The notes beneath the pieces were generated by a model. It did no database searches. It was not told where the DNA came from and worked only from the letters and a program-made list of their open reading frames with translations. A program made the position numbers and the translations under genes. From NCBI GenBank assembly GCA_011773465.1, contig WVXO01000018.1:9976-62371 (forward strand): a stretch of DNA of 52,396 bases, in the 5' to 3' direction. Source of the stretch: Candidatus Aminicenantota bacterium. GTDB lineage: Bacteria > Acidobacteriota > Aminicenantia > Aminicenantales > Aminicenantaceae. Positions 8,225-15,537 of the stretch are shown piece by piece. The first letter of the stretch is position 1. The number at the start of each line of letters is the position of its first letter.

Positions 8225-10234
8225 CTATTTGGGATTGAAGCTGATTAAAGTCTTATTATTATGGCTGCTTTGAAGAACCTGTTTACCCGTTCTTTTTTTG
8301 TTGTTTAATTGAAATCCAATTCGCAGGCCAGCTGCTCTTAGAATTGCCTCTAGCATTTCGGTATAAGACATCATTGCAATTTTCGCCATTTTTGCCAGGT
8401 GGCCATCCCAACACCATCCAGGATTCGGATTCACCTCAAGAATTCGAGGCACTTCTTTTGCATCCAATCTCCAATCAAACCGACAGTAATCCCTGCATTC
8501 CAGCCTCTCAAATAACTTCAAACACCATTCTATGATAAATCTCTTTGTCTCTTCTGGAAGTTCTGCTGGAATGGACTTGATATTCCAATAGGGAGAGTCA
8601 GGAAGCCACTTGGCCTCATAGCCGCAGATTTCTGGCAGACCATCTGGAAGTAATGAGTAATCTTCTTCAATAATGGGGAGCACAGTATAATCTTCAGGAT
8701 GATTCCCTATTATTCCTACACTCAGGTCTTTTCCAGTTAGGAATTCTTCTACAAGAACAGGCTTATCATAGCCAAATTTCTCTCTTATTTCTGAGATAGC
8801 ATTGACAAGTTCCTTTATGTTATTTGCTACACTTTTTTGGGTTATGCCAAAGCTAGAATCACCGAAATTAGGTTTTACAATAACAGGAAAATCAAAAGGA
8901 AGCTCAAAAGCGCTATCTTCCGGCTTTATGAAGAATGCATCAGGAACAGGGATTCCCATCTCTTTGGCAATTCCACGTACAAGAGATTTATCATAACAGT
9001 ATGCAAGACATTGAGGCCCGGAACCGGTGTAGGGCAGGCCAAGCAATTCAAGCAAACCCGGCACATGGAGTTCGTTTCTGGCATCATTGTAATAGCCCTC
9101 ATCACACAAGTTAAAAACAAGGTCAATTTTCCCCGTCAGCTTCATCAAATCTTGGATTAAGGTATCATGATTGTCCAGATACAGAAAATGACAGGTCTCA
9201 ATTTCCCTCAGAGCTGATTTTAATTGGTCAATGGTATAAAAATCATCGTCGTCATAAATCGAGAATGGTTTCAAAGAATCAGGTTTGCTTGGGTCCCCAA
9301 GGACCACTGCGATATTCTTAATCTCTTCTTTTGGTCTCTTTTTAAGAGGGCTCCATTCTTTTCTTACAACGGCGGTGACGATCAAACGCCTTTCCATCAT
9401 GCCCAAATCCTGATTTCGCTCAGAATCAGGCGAAAATTCGCTATGAAAAATCGTGTCATTAAAGCCAGCTGTTTTTAAGATTTGAGGAATGGTTTCTTTA
9501 GAATATAACCTTTCTGCATAGAATTGATCTGCGATTACTCCCTTTTCTACATTAGTGATAACCTCTCTTGAGATAAGACGCTGCTCATCTAAAGACAGGC
9601 TTCTTTCCCTGCAAACAAAAAGCTTTCTGTCTATCCATTCCCAGGAGCGAGGTTGAAAATTTTCTTTAAGATATCCTCCGTCGGCCACATCAATAAGAAG
9701 CCTTCCCCAGGGTTTCAAAACCCTGAATACTTCCTTTAACACTCTTAGGTCATCTTCTATTGTCTCAAAATAACCAAAGCTGTTCCCTAGTATCATAACC
9801 ACATCAAAAGTATCGGGTGTATATGGAAGCCTTCTGGCATCTCCTTCTCTGAACCGAACATCCAATCCCTCTTTAATTGCCTGTTTCTTGGCTCTTTGAA
9901 TAAGGTAATGGGAACGATCCAGGCCTTCAATAAATTTAAAACCTCTTCTTGCTAATTCCAAAGAATGTCGTCCTTGTCCGCAACACAAATCCAGAATTCT
10001 ATCCTCTTTTGAAATCTTGAGGATGGACAAGAATTGATCAAGCTCTTCATTTGTTATTCTCTGATCCTCCACGACATCTCCATCCGTTTTAAGGTAAAGA
10101 GAATTAAAGATATTACGCCACCAGGTAGGGTAAACGTGCTCTTCAAGATTGGCCACAGGCCCTAATACCTTGCATTTGAGCTTATCTCTACTGTAATTAT
10201 TTGAATGCTTGGTTTTGGATATATCTTTATCCAT
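8225..10234 (-). CDS. Fusion: class I SAM methyltransferase + D-Ala-D-Ala-ligase-like ATP-grasp
   Basis: 669-residue two-domain protein. Residues about 40-290 are a class I methyltransferase: motif I ILDLCCGQGRHSLELARRG, acidic motif II GLDRS, then GDARRLPYTPDTFDVV and VLKPWGRLLID. Residues about 310-640 are an ATP-grasp ligase of the D-alanine-D-alanine ligase type: LVFNLCDEGYYND and LLGLPYTGSGP (substrate lobe), FPVIVKPNFGDSSFG (ATP-lysine loop), VEEFLTGKDLSVGI, and RILEVNPNPGW (metal-binding Glu/Asn). Both active sites look complete. The probable product is a methylated peptide-like or amide-linked small molecule, but the substrates cannot be told. The decayed groES and a minus-strand sigma-54 promoter lie immediately upstream and could drive this gene. 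Confidence 0.8.
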   Translation of the reverse strand: MDKDISKTKHSNNYSRDKLKCKVLGPVANLEEHVYPTWWRNIFNSLYLKTDGDVVEDQRITNEELDQFLSILKISKEDRILDLCCGQGRHSLELARRGFKFIEGLDRSHYLIQRAKKQAIKEGLDVRFREGDARRLPYTPDTFDVVMILGNSFGYFETIEDDLRVLKEVFRVLKPWGRLLIDVADGGYLKENFQPRSWEWIDRKLFVCRERSLSLDEQRLISREVITNVEKGVIADQFYAERLYSKETIPQILKTAGFNDTIFHSEFSPDSERNQDLGMMERRLIVTAVVRKEWSPLKKRPKEEIKNIAVVLGDPSKPDSLKPFSIYDDDDFYTIDQLKSALREIETCHFLYLDNHDTLIQDLMKLTGKIDLVFNLCDEGYYNDARNELHVPGLLELLGLPYTGSGPQCLAYCYDKSLVRGIAKEMGIPVPDAFFIKPEDSAFELPFDFPVIVKPNFGDSSFGITQKSVANNIKELVNAISEIREKFGYDKPVLVEEFLTGKDLSVGIIGNHPEDYTVLPIIEEDYSLLPDGLPEICGYEAKWLPDSPYWNIKSIPAELPEETKRFIIEWCLKLFERLECRDYCRFDWRLDAKEVPRILEVNPNPGWCWDGHLAKMAKIAMMSYTEMLEAILRAAGLRIGFQLNNKKRTGKQVLQSSHNNKTLISFNPK

Positions 10235-10297
10235 CGCATTTCCTCCTATTTTAATCTATATGATCCAGGGGTCTGAGTTTTTTCTTCTTTTCTACGT

Positions 10298-10579
10298 CTA
10301 GTGACTTTTTACGCTGGAAAGAGCAAGAAATAACTCTTTTTAATTTAGTTGAATTTTCTCTGGATCTGTTTATTACTCTTCCATGAATTTTTTCTTCTTT
10401 TTTCACAGTGAGCGTGATAACTTTCCTCTCATCGCTGATACATCCCTTCCTTATTGCGATAACTTCTGCCTCCAGACTTTCTTCTTTGGCTGTCTCGGGA
10501 ATAATTATTGCCCCTTTCTTTACCTCTTGTTTTCAATTCTTCAAAGAAGAACTCGGTCATGTTAAGTTATGGCTTTTAT
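10298..10579 (-). pseudogene. groES: Decayed groES (Cpn10 co-chaperonin)
   Basis: Reading the minus strand through three frames gives a GroES-like protein. From an ATA where ATG is expected (10579) it reads IKAIT, stop, HDRVLL, stop, RIEN. After a one-base shift it reads KKGAIIIPETAKEESLEAEV, then IAIRKG and CISDERKVITLTVKK. After another shift it reads TDPEKIQLN, stop, KELFLALSSV. This follows the Cpn10 order: DRV start, GGIVIPDTAKE mobile-loop end, VIAVGKG, and TEIKLDGEEYLIL. At least five stops and two frameshifts make it non-functional. A GAGGA ribosome site is still visible 7 bases before the former start. No groEL is next to it. The homology is read by eye but follows the family along nearly its whole length. 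Confidence 0.75.
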
Positions 10580-10640
10580 CCTATACTCCTCTATCAGGAT
10601 TAAATTAAATATCTTATTCGTTGAATTTCACAAATCTTAA

Positions 10641-10657
10641 AGCGAAAAATGTGCCAA
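10641..10657 (-). promoter_or_regulatory. Sigma-54 promoter (minus strand, toward groES remnant)
   Basis: On the minus strand TTGGCACATTTTTCGCT has the -24 GG and -12 GC separated by exactly ten bases, as sigma-54 requires; the -24 hexamer TGGCAC is perfect and the -12 is TCGC instead of TTGC. It points at the groES remnant, whose former start is about 50 bases from the predicted transcript start, and then at the methyltransferase/ATP-grasp gene. Confidence 0.6.
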
Positions 10658-10728
10658 AATTGGCCTCAACTTTCCTTCTCTTAAAAAGCACCTTCTTAAA
10701 ACAAAGAACATTTCGTAATAAGAACTAA

Positions 10729-10757
10729 AAGTTCCTAAAAACTAAAATTCGGAACTT
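10729..10757. promoter_or_regulatory. Inverted repeat AAGTTCC-N15-GGAACTT, candidate activator site
   Basis: A perfect 7-base inverted repeat with half-sites 22 bases (two helical turns) apart lies between two divergent sigma-54 promoters, about 75-100 bases behind one and about 150 behind the other. This is where an NtrC-type activator would bind. The activator gene begins at 11424. The binding itself is inferred. Confidence 0.4.
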
Positions 10758-10907
10758 AAACTTCTTTTTTATCTTTTCTATTGATATCAGGCCATGGCAA
10801 TCTTTTTTGGTGTTCTCTAAAATCAATATATTATTTTCCTGGGGGAAAACATTTATGGCTTGCTAGCTGGTGAAGAAATGATCCTCTTCAATTAAAAAAA
10901 TCCATTT

Positions 10908-10923
10908 TGGCACGTTTAATGCT
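10908..10923 (+). promoter_or_regulatory. Sigma-54 promoter (plus strand, toward OB-fold-like gene)
   Basis: TGGCACGTTTAATGCT has GG and GC ten bases apart and a perfect -24 element. Transcription would start near 10934, about 35 bases before the ATG at 10969. Together with the minus-strand copy it forms a divergent sigma-54 pair close to an enhancer-binding protein gene. Confidence 0.65.
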
Positions 10924-10968
10924 CATCCAAATATTGTTTGTCAAAATGATAAGAACGAATCTAAGGAA

Positions 10969-11265
10969 ATGATTGAATTAGAAAAAAATAGGCGGCTTAC
11001 CGCATTAAAAGGTATTATTATCCCAGTGGATTGGGATCAAAAGGGGAATCCTATTTCTGTCGCTATTGCGACTTATACAGAAGAACAATATCTTGTCAGC
11101 AATAATTCAAAAGGAAAAGAATTGTTCGATTTTATCAGAGAAAGAGTTGAAATTACTGGCCTAGTGAAAGAAATTGCAGGAATAAAAATAATAAAAGTGA
11201 AGGATATAGCTAGATGTAAATTTAATAATTCCTTTGGACCGAATGATCTAACTGGCAAGAAATAA
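10969..11265 (+). CDS. Small OB-fold-like conserved protein
   Basis: 98-residue cytoplasmic protein with alternating strands: LKGIIIPVDWDQKGNP, SVAIATYTEEQYLV, then a helix KGKELFDFIRERV followed by EITGLVKEIAG and KIIKVKDI. This order looks like the small OB-fold-like proteins often encoded beside sigma-54 activators; that resemblance is from memory and not confirmed. It has a clear sigma-54 promoter 35 bases of leader away but only a poorly spaced purine run (TAAGGA, 1 base) before the ATG. The sigma-54 activator gene follows after about 160 bases. Function unknown. Confidence 0.6.
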   Translation: MIELEKNRRLTALKGIIIPVDWDQKGNPISVAIATYTEEQYLVSNNSKGKELFDFIRERVEITGLVKEIAGIKIIKVKDIARCKFNNSFGPNDLTGKK

Positions 11266-11423
11266 TAAAATATTAATTCAATATTGAGAATAAATTTCTA
11301 CAACCTCACTCTCTGCTCCTGAAATTGACCTCACTTCCATCAATCATAAATTTTTTCTCTTCAGAATAAATAGATATGATATAATCTTTTAACGAACAAT
11401 TTCCTAATGTTCAAATTACATAA

Positions 11424-12824
11424 ATGAATTCCATCCTAGTCGTAGCTAAAGTACAAGACACTTTCCAGACATTCCATTCTTGCTTTCAATCGCAGTACAA
11501 GGTTGCTAAAGCCTCAGATAAGAATTCAGCCTTAGATATGCTCCAAAAGAGACGTTACGATTTCATCTTCTTCGATCTAGAAATTCTCAAAGAGTCAGTT
11601 TCGGAAAATGATTACAAAACAGCTCTGCAACCATTCTGGCGTTTGTTTCCCACTATTGAGATTATTATCATGTCTTCACAAGAAATGATTCGGGAAACCA
11701 TGGCGGCCATAAAGGCAGGTGCCAGTGATTTTTTAATTTACCCAATAAATCCGGAAGAACTGAAATATTTAGTTGAAAATATCAAAAAATCTAAAATCAT
11801 ACACTCTGAGCTTAACTACCTTCGTGAACAATTTTGGCAATCAGATGCATTAGATATTATTCAGACCAAGAATTCAGTAATGCAAAAAGTATTCGATAAA
11901 ATCCGGGCTGTAGCTCCTACTAGAAGCACAGTGCTTCTGACGGGTGAAACTGGGACTGGGAAAGGAGTGCTAGCAAATCTTATCAACCAGCACAGCAATC
12001 GGAAAAACAAACAATTTATAAGCGTCCACTGCGGAGCAATTCCGGATACTCTTCTGGAAAGCGAACTCTTTGGACACGAGAAAGGAGCATTCACTGGAGC
12101 TGATCGAAGAAAACTAGGGAAATTTGAGATCGCTAACGGCGGAACAATCTTTCTTGACGAGATAGGAACCATTACTCCCTCCGCCCAGATTAAGCTATTG
12201 CAAATCCTGCAAGATCAAACTTTTCAACGCGTCGGAGGAGATGAATTTCTTAAAACCGACATTAGAATTATTGCAGCCACAAACATAGATCTAAATAAGA
12301 TGTGTGAGGAGCGACAATTCAGAAGGGACCTTTATTACCGTTTGAATGTGTTTCCCATAGAAGTCCCCCCTTTACGAGAAAGAACGGATGACCTGCCTCA
12401 TCTTGTCAAAATGATCTTGAACAAGATGAACAAGATACATCTTAAGGAGATTCACGACATCCACCCTCATGTAATGGAAACCTTTCAAAGATATTCTTGG
12501 CCTGGAAATATTAGAGAATTGGAAAACCTCATTGAACGGGCATACATACTCGAAAGTTCTTCTTTATTGACTCCTGAAAGTTTTCCGACTGAGCTTTTCG
12601 AATCAGAAGCACCTGCGGCAATAATCCCTACAGATTTATCCCTTACCCTGGCAGAGGTGAGACAAAAAGGAATAGAAGACATTGAAAGGTGTTATTTGAA
12701 AACTCTCTTAGCAAATAATAAAGGGAGAATAAAGGGCTCTGCTGCTGCAGCAGGAATTTCCACTCGGCAACTACATAAATTAATGAGAAAATATGGAATT
12801 CGAAAGGAAGAGTTCAAACCTTAA
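11424..12824 (+). CDS. Sigma-54-dependent activator (NtrC-type) with degenerate receiver
   Basis: 466 aa with three parts. Residues 1-120 form a receiver-like domain: the acceptor-site strand is FIFFDLEIL, but the usual acidic pair after the first strand is missing (ILVVAKVQD), so phosphorylation may be lost or altered. Residues about 145-375 are the AAA+ domain, with Walker A GETGTGKG (about 174), the sigma-54 contact loop GAFTGAD (about 221), Walker B GGTIFLDEIG and an arginine-finger region RRDLYYRLNVFPIEVPPLR. Residues about 425-460 are a Fis-type helix-turn-helix (GSAAAAGISTRQLHKLMRKY). It probably acts on the divergent sigma-54 promoters at 10641 and 10908. No histidine kinase is adjacent. 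A UPF0316 gene follows after 55 bases. Confidence 0.88.
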   Translation: MNSILVVAKVQDTFQTFHSCFQSQYKVAKASDKNSALDMLQKRRYDFIFFDLEILKESVSENDYKTALQPFWRLFPTIEIIIMSSQEMIRETMAAIKAGASDFLIYPINPEELKYLVENIKKSKIIHSELNYLREQFWQSDALDIIQTKNSVMQKVFDKIRAVAPTRSTVLLTGETGTGKGVLANLINQHSNRKNKQFISVHCGAIPDTLLESELFGHEKGAFTGADRRKLGKFEIANGGTIFLDEIGTITPSAQIKLLQILQDQTFQRVGGDEFLKTDIRIIAATNIDLNKMCEERQFRRDLYYRLNVFPIEVPPLRERTDDLPHLVKMILNKMNKIHLKEIHDIHPHVMETFQRYSWPGNIRELENLIERAYILESSSLLTPESFPTELFESEAPAAIIPTDLSLTLAEVRQKGIEDIERCYLKTLLANNKGRIKGSAAAAGISTRQLHKLMRKYGIRKEEFKP

Positions 12825-12879
12825 GTTATGTTCGTTAGTAAATAAAATATAAAATGTCTCTTTAGAGGAGATTTTTACG

Positions 12880-13485
12880 GTGAATCTGGAAGCGATTGCT
12901 GGATCAGAAATTTTCAAGTGGTTCATTTTACCGCTTCTTATTTTTCTGGCCAGAATCATCGATGTTAGCCTGGGCACAATTCGCATTGTTTTTATCTCAA
13001 GAGGACTAAAATATTTTGCACCCGTTGTTGGGTTCTTTGAAGTTATAATCTGGCTTCTTGCTATAAGAGTAATCATGCAAAATTTGAATAACTTTGTTTG
13101 CTATATAGCCTACGGGGCTGGCTTTGGAATGGGTACTTTTATCGGAATTATCATTGAAAAAAAATTGGCCATTGGCAGGTCGATAATCCGCATCATCACT
13201 CAGAACGATGCAACACCATTGATTAACCATCTCAGATCAGAAGGATATGGTGTTACTAGCCAGGATGCTCAAGGCACCAAGGGGCAAGTTAATGTTATTT
13301 ACATGGTAATTAGACGTCATGATTATGAAAAAATCGCAAAGATCATCCAAAGATTTAATCCCAAAGCATTCTACACAATGGAAGATGTCAGTCTGGTAAG
13401 TGAAGGCATATTTCCCATAAAAAGACGCTATTTGCATTCCTTCCCTCTTGTTGATGCTTTTAGATTTTGGAGAAAGGGAAAGTAA
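12880..13485 (+). CDS. UPF0316 / DUF2179-type membrane protein
   Basis: 201 aa. Three transmembrane helices (residues about 12-32, 45-65 and 70-95) contain the family signature FLARIIDVSLGTIRIVFISR. The GTFIGIIIEKKLAIG linker leads to a cytoplasmic domain with GYGVTSQDAQGTKGQVNVIY and KAFYTMEDVSLVSEG, as in UPF0316/DUF2179 proteins. Function in the family is unknown; the soluble domain resembles small ligand-binding modules. The start is GTG at 12880 with AGAGGAG upstream. It directly follows the sigma-54 activator gene. A hairpin-forming repeat (AAAGCCAA ... TTGGCTTT, about 13530-13590) lies downstream and may end the transcript. Confidence 0.8.
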   Translation: MNLEAIAGSEIFKWFILPLLIFLARIIDVSLGTIRIVFISRGLKYFAPVVGFFEVIIWLLAIRVIMQNLNNFVCYIAYGAGFGMGTFIGIIIEKKLAIGRSIIRIITQNDATPLINHLRSEGYGVTSQDAQGTKGQVNVIYMVIRRHDYEKIAKIIQRFNPKAFYTMEDVSLVSEGIFPIKRRYLHSFPLVDAFRFWRKGK

Positions 13486-13679
13486 AGGAGATTCTGACGG
13501 ATCTGAGGTTGTACAAGAAGGGCAATTTTAGAAAAGCCAAAGGATTCTCAAAGGGAATTTATTGATAATCATTCGTTCTTGGCTTTCTGTTTATTTTGTT
13601 CAAAAAAGGGAAAAAATACCCTTCTCCTCCTTTAAGGTTTCATTATTATTAGAGAATAATTAGGTTCTAGTCTTAACTT

Positions 13680-13754
13680 CTATTTCTTTTTGCCTTTCCC
13701 TTTAGGTTTGGTTGCTTTTTTAGCGGCTTTTTTAGGTTTTGCTTTCTTGGCCAT
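13680..13754 (-). CDS. 24-residue Lys/Ala-rich mini-protein
   Basis: An ORF of 24 codons plus stop on the minus strand: it begins MAKKAKPKKAAKKA and ends KGKGKKK. It has 14 Lys, and otherwise only Ala, Pro, Gly, Thr and Met. AAGGAG lies 8 bases before the ATG, an ideal ribosome site, and the codons are all in frame without interruption, which supports real translation. The composition resembles the basic tails of bacterial histone H1-like or HU-tail proteins, so DNA or RNA binding in the nucleoid is a reasonable inference. It stands alone in a 460-base gap between two forward genes. A low-complexity chance ORF is possible. Confidence 0.55.
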   Translation of the reverse strand: MAKKAKPKKAAKKATKPKGKGKKK

Positions 13755-13948
13755 TATTCAACTCCTTTTTAGAAGTATTTGCTTTAGTACCTTAGTTTAT
13801 TCTCCTGATTACTTCTATTATTTAAAATAATATATATTTTAATTTTATAAAGTCAACTTTTTTTTAAATATTATATAAATTATTTAAGTTGAGATTGAAT
13901 ATTTTAGAAATATTTATATAATAATTTTATAAATCTATAATCAAAAAA

Positions 13949-14365
13949 ATGTTGCGATCATTAAGACAATTTGTCATAAGGAAATTAAGAGAACCGACAG
14001 AGAAGCAGCTTGATAAGGATATTGAATGGGTATGCAATAGTTTTGGTTTTATAACGCCTCGGGATCAAGATAAGACCGCTTTTAAGATATTAAAGGCCTT
14101 AATTAAATCAGCCAAAGAATCCAAAGGTTTAACGAGTGAAGAACTAGCAGAATTAGTGGAACCTACGATAGGATCAGTAATATACCATTTAAAAAGATTA
14201 ATGAAGGCAGGCCTTGTTGTTAAGTTGGACTCAACCTATGAGCTCAGAATGAGTAGCCTCCGAACGACAATAGAGGAAATAGAGAAAGAAATTAGTCTGA
14301 CCCTTACTGATATTAAAACAGTAGCAGAGGATATTGATAACAAAATAGGATTAGAACATAGATAA
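13949..14365 (+). CDS. Winged-helix transcriptional regulator, archaeal-like
   Basis: 138 aa. Residues about 45-90 form a winged helix-turn-helix: KILKALIKSAKESKGLTSEE, LAELVEPTIGSVIYHLKRLM, KAGLVVKLDSTYELR. This order resembles ArsR/TrmB-type DNA-binding domains, with the wing after the recognition helix. The C-terminal third (EEIEKEISLTLTDIKTVAED) is a coiled coil, probably for dimerisation. No ligand domain is visible. The gene sits in very AT-rich DNA with heavy use of AAA, ATA and AGA codons and looks archaeal in style. It precedes the isomerase and nucleotidyltransferase genes and may control them. Confidence 0.65.
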   Translation: MLRSLRQFVIRKLREPTEKQLDKDIEWVCNSFGFITPRDQDKTAFKILKALIKSAKESKGLTSEELAELVEPTIGSVIYHLKRLMKAGLVVKLDSTYELRMSSLRTTIEEIEKEISLTLTDIKTVAEDIDNKIGLEHR

Positions 14366-14628
14366 TCAGGAGGGAAAGAATAAAAACCCCAAAAAAATAA
14401 AAGTTATATTGCGATAATAAGCTTTTTTTTGCGCGTTTCACAGAAAAAATATTTCACTTCACTTAGCTTTTATTAGGGACTTGGTAAATTAATCTCCACA
14501 ATAATTAAATATTATAAGTCTTGAATCACATGGCCAGGAAATTGAAAAAAAGAACAAACATAATAAAAATTTCCCGATACGCTAAGAGAGTTTTTCTCTC
14601 TTTCGGTTTTTCTATTTGAGGTGAACCA

Positions 14629-15537
14629 GTGAAGTTCGGTTATAATTTTTCAAATCAATTGTTAAAAGATCCTTTTAATTATAGTGAAGAACGCATATTC
14701 AAATTATTCTCAGGGATAAATATAGATTGTCTGGAAATACAATTAGCAGCTGTAGGAATCATAGACAGCAAGGGCGCCGTAGACAAGACACAAAAAGAAA
14801 AAATTATAACGTTGCTTAAAAAATATAGGATCAGTGTTGGTTCTGTCCATGCTCCTTATCCTTTCTATGTTTCAAATTATTTGAATTTTAAAAAAGGAAT
14901 CCTGCATAAAAGGGCACTCAAGAGTTTGAAGAATAGTATTAATGTAGCCAATGAATTAGGTGTAAAGGTAGTAGTAATCCATCCATCACATACTCTGGGC
15001 TTCTATAAGAATGATGCCGAGTATGAAAAAAATATAACAGAAATCATTGTTGAGAATTTAAGCATAATCAGGGACTACATTGAGAAGAAAAAATATAACA
15101 TAAAAATTGGTTTAGAAACTATGGCTCCTAAAAAAGATAGAGTTATAGTTGGCGACAAACCACAGGAAATTGTAAACATAATAAAAGCTTTGGATAGCAA
15201 AAAAATAGGGGCAACGTGGGATATGTGCCATGCTTATAGGTCTTTAGTTAAATACAATTTAAGGGTAAAAGATTTTAAGGAACTGGCAAGGTATACCTAT
15301 CATATACATTACTCTTCTTTTTCTCCGATACTGTCCCAGTGTCATTGCCCAACTTACTATGGCAGGGAAAAACCGATCCAAAGGATGATTTCTTTGCTCA
15401 AAGATTATAATGGCATTGTTATTAATGAGATTTCACCAATAATGCTGATCTACCTCAACCCAAAAAGAACGTTAAAACAATGGTTTAACCTAATTATAAA
15501 ACAAAGCAGAGAGGATTTTAAAAAATGGATGCATTAA
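14629..15537 (+). CDS. Sugar-phosphate isomerase/epimerase-like TIM barrel (AP endonuclease 2 fold)
   Basis: 302-residue TIM barrel of the xylose isomerase / endonuclease IV-like group. Metal-ligand type motifs occur in order: SVHAPYPF, VVVIHPSHTLG, IGLETMAPKK, GATWDMCHAYRS, YHIHYSS and IVINEIS. These supply the His, Glu and Asp ligands of the fold. GAGGTGA precedes the GTG start at 14629. The stop overlaps the next gene by 13 bases, so both are translationally coupled. The pairing suggests that it makes or modifies the polyol phosphate used by the fused nucleotidyltransferase. Substrate unknown. The AT-rich codon use matches its two neighbours. Confidence 0.7.
   Translation: MKFGYNFSNQLLKDPFNYSEERIFKLFSGINIDCLEIQLAAVGIIDSKGAVDKTQKEKIITLLKKYRISVGSVHAPYPFYVSNYLNFKKGILHKRALKSLKNSINVANELGVKVVVIHPSHTLGFYKNDAEYEKNITEIIVENLSIIRDYIEKKKYNIKIGLETMAPKKDRVIVGDKPQEIVNIIKALDSKKIGATWDMCHAYRSLVKYNLRVKDFKELARYTYHIHYSSFSPILSQCHCPTYYGREKPIQRMISLLKDYNGIVINEISPIMLIYLNPKRTLKQWFNLIIKQSREDFKKWMH

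Noticed and set aside
10383-10608. Two overlapping plus-strand ORFs of 60-66 codons
   Set aside because: They lie antisense to the groES remnant, have no ribosome site and show a Ser/Phe/Leu-rich composition typical of shadow frames.
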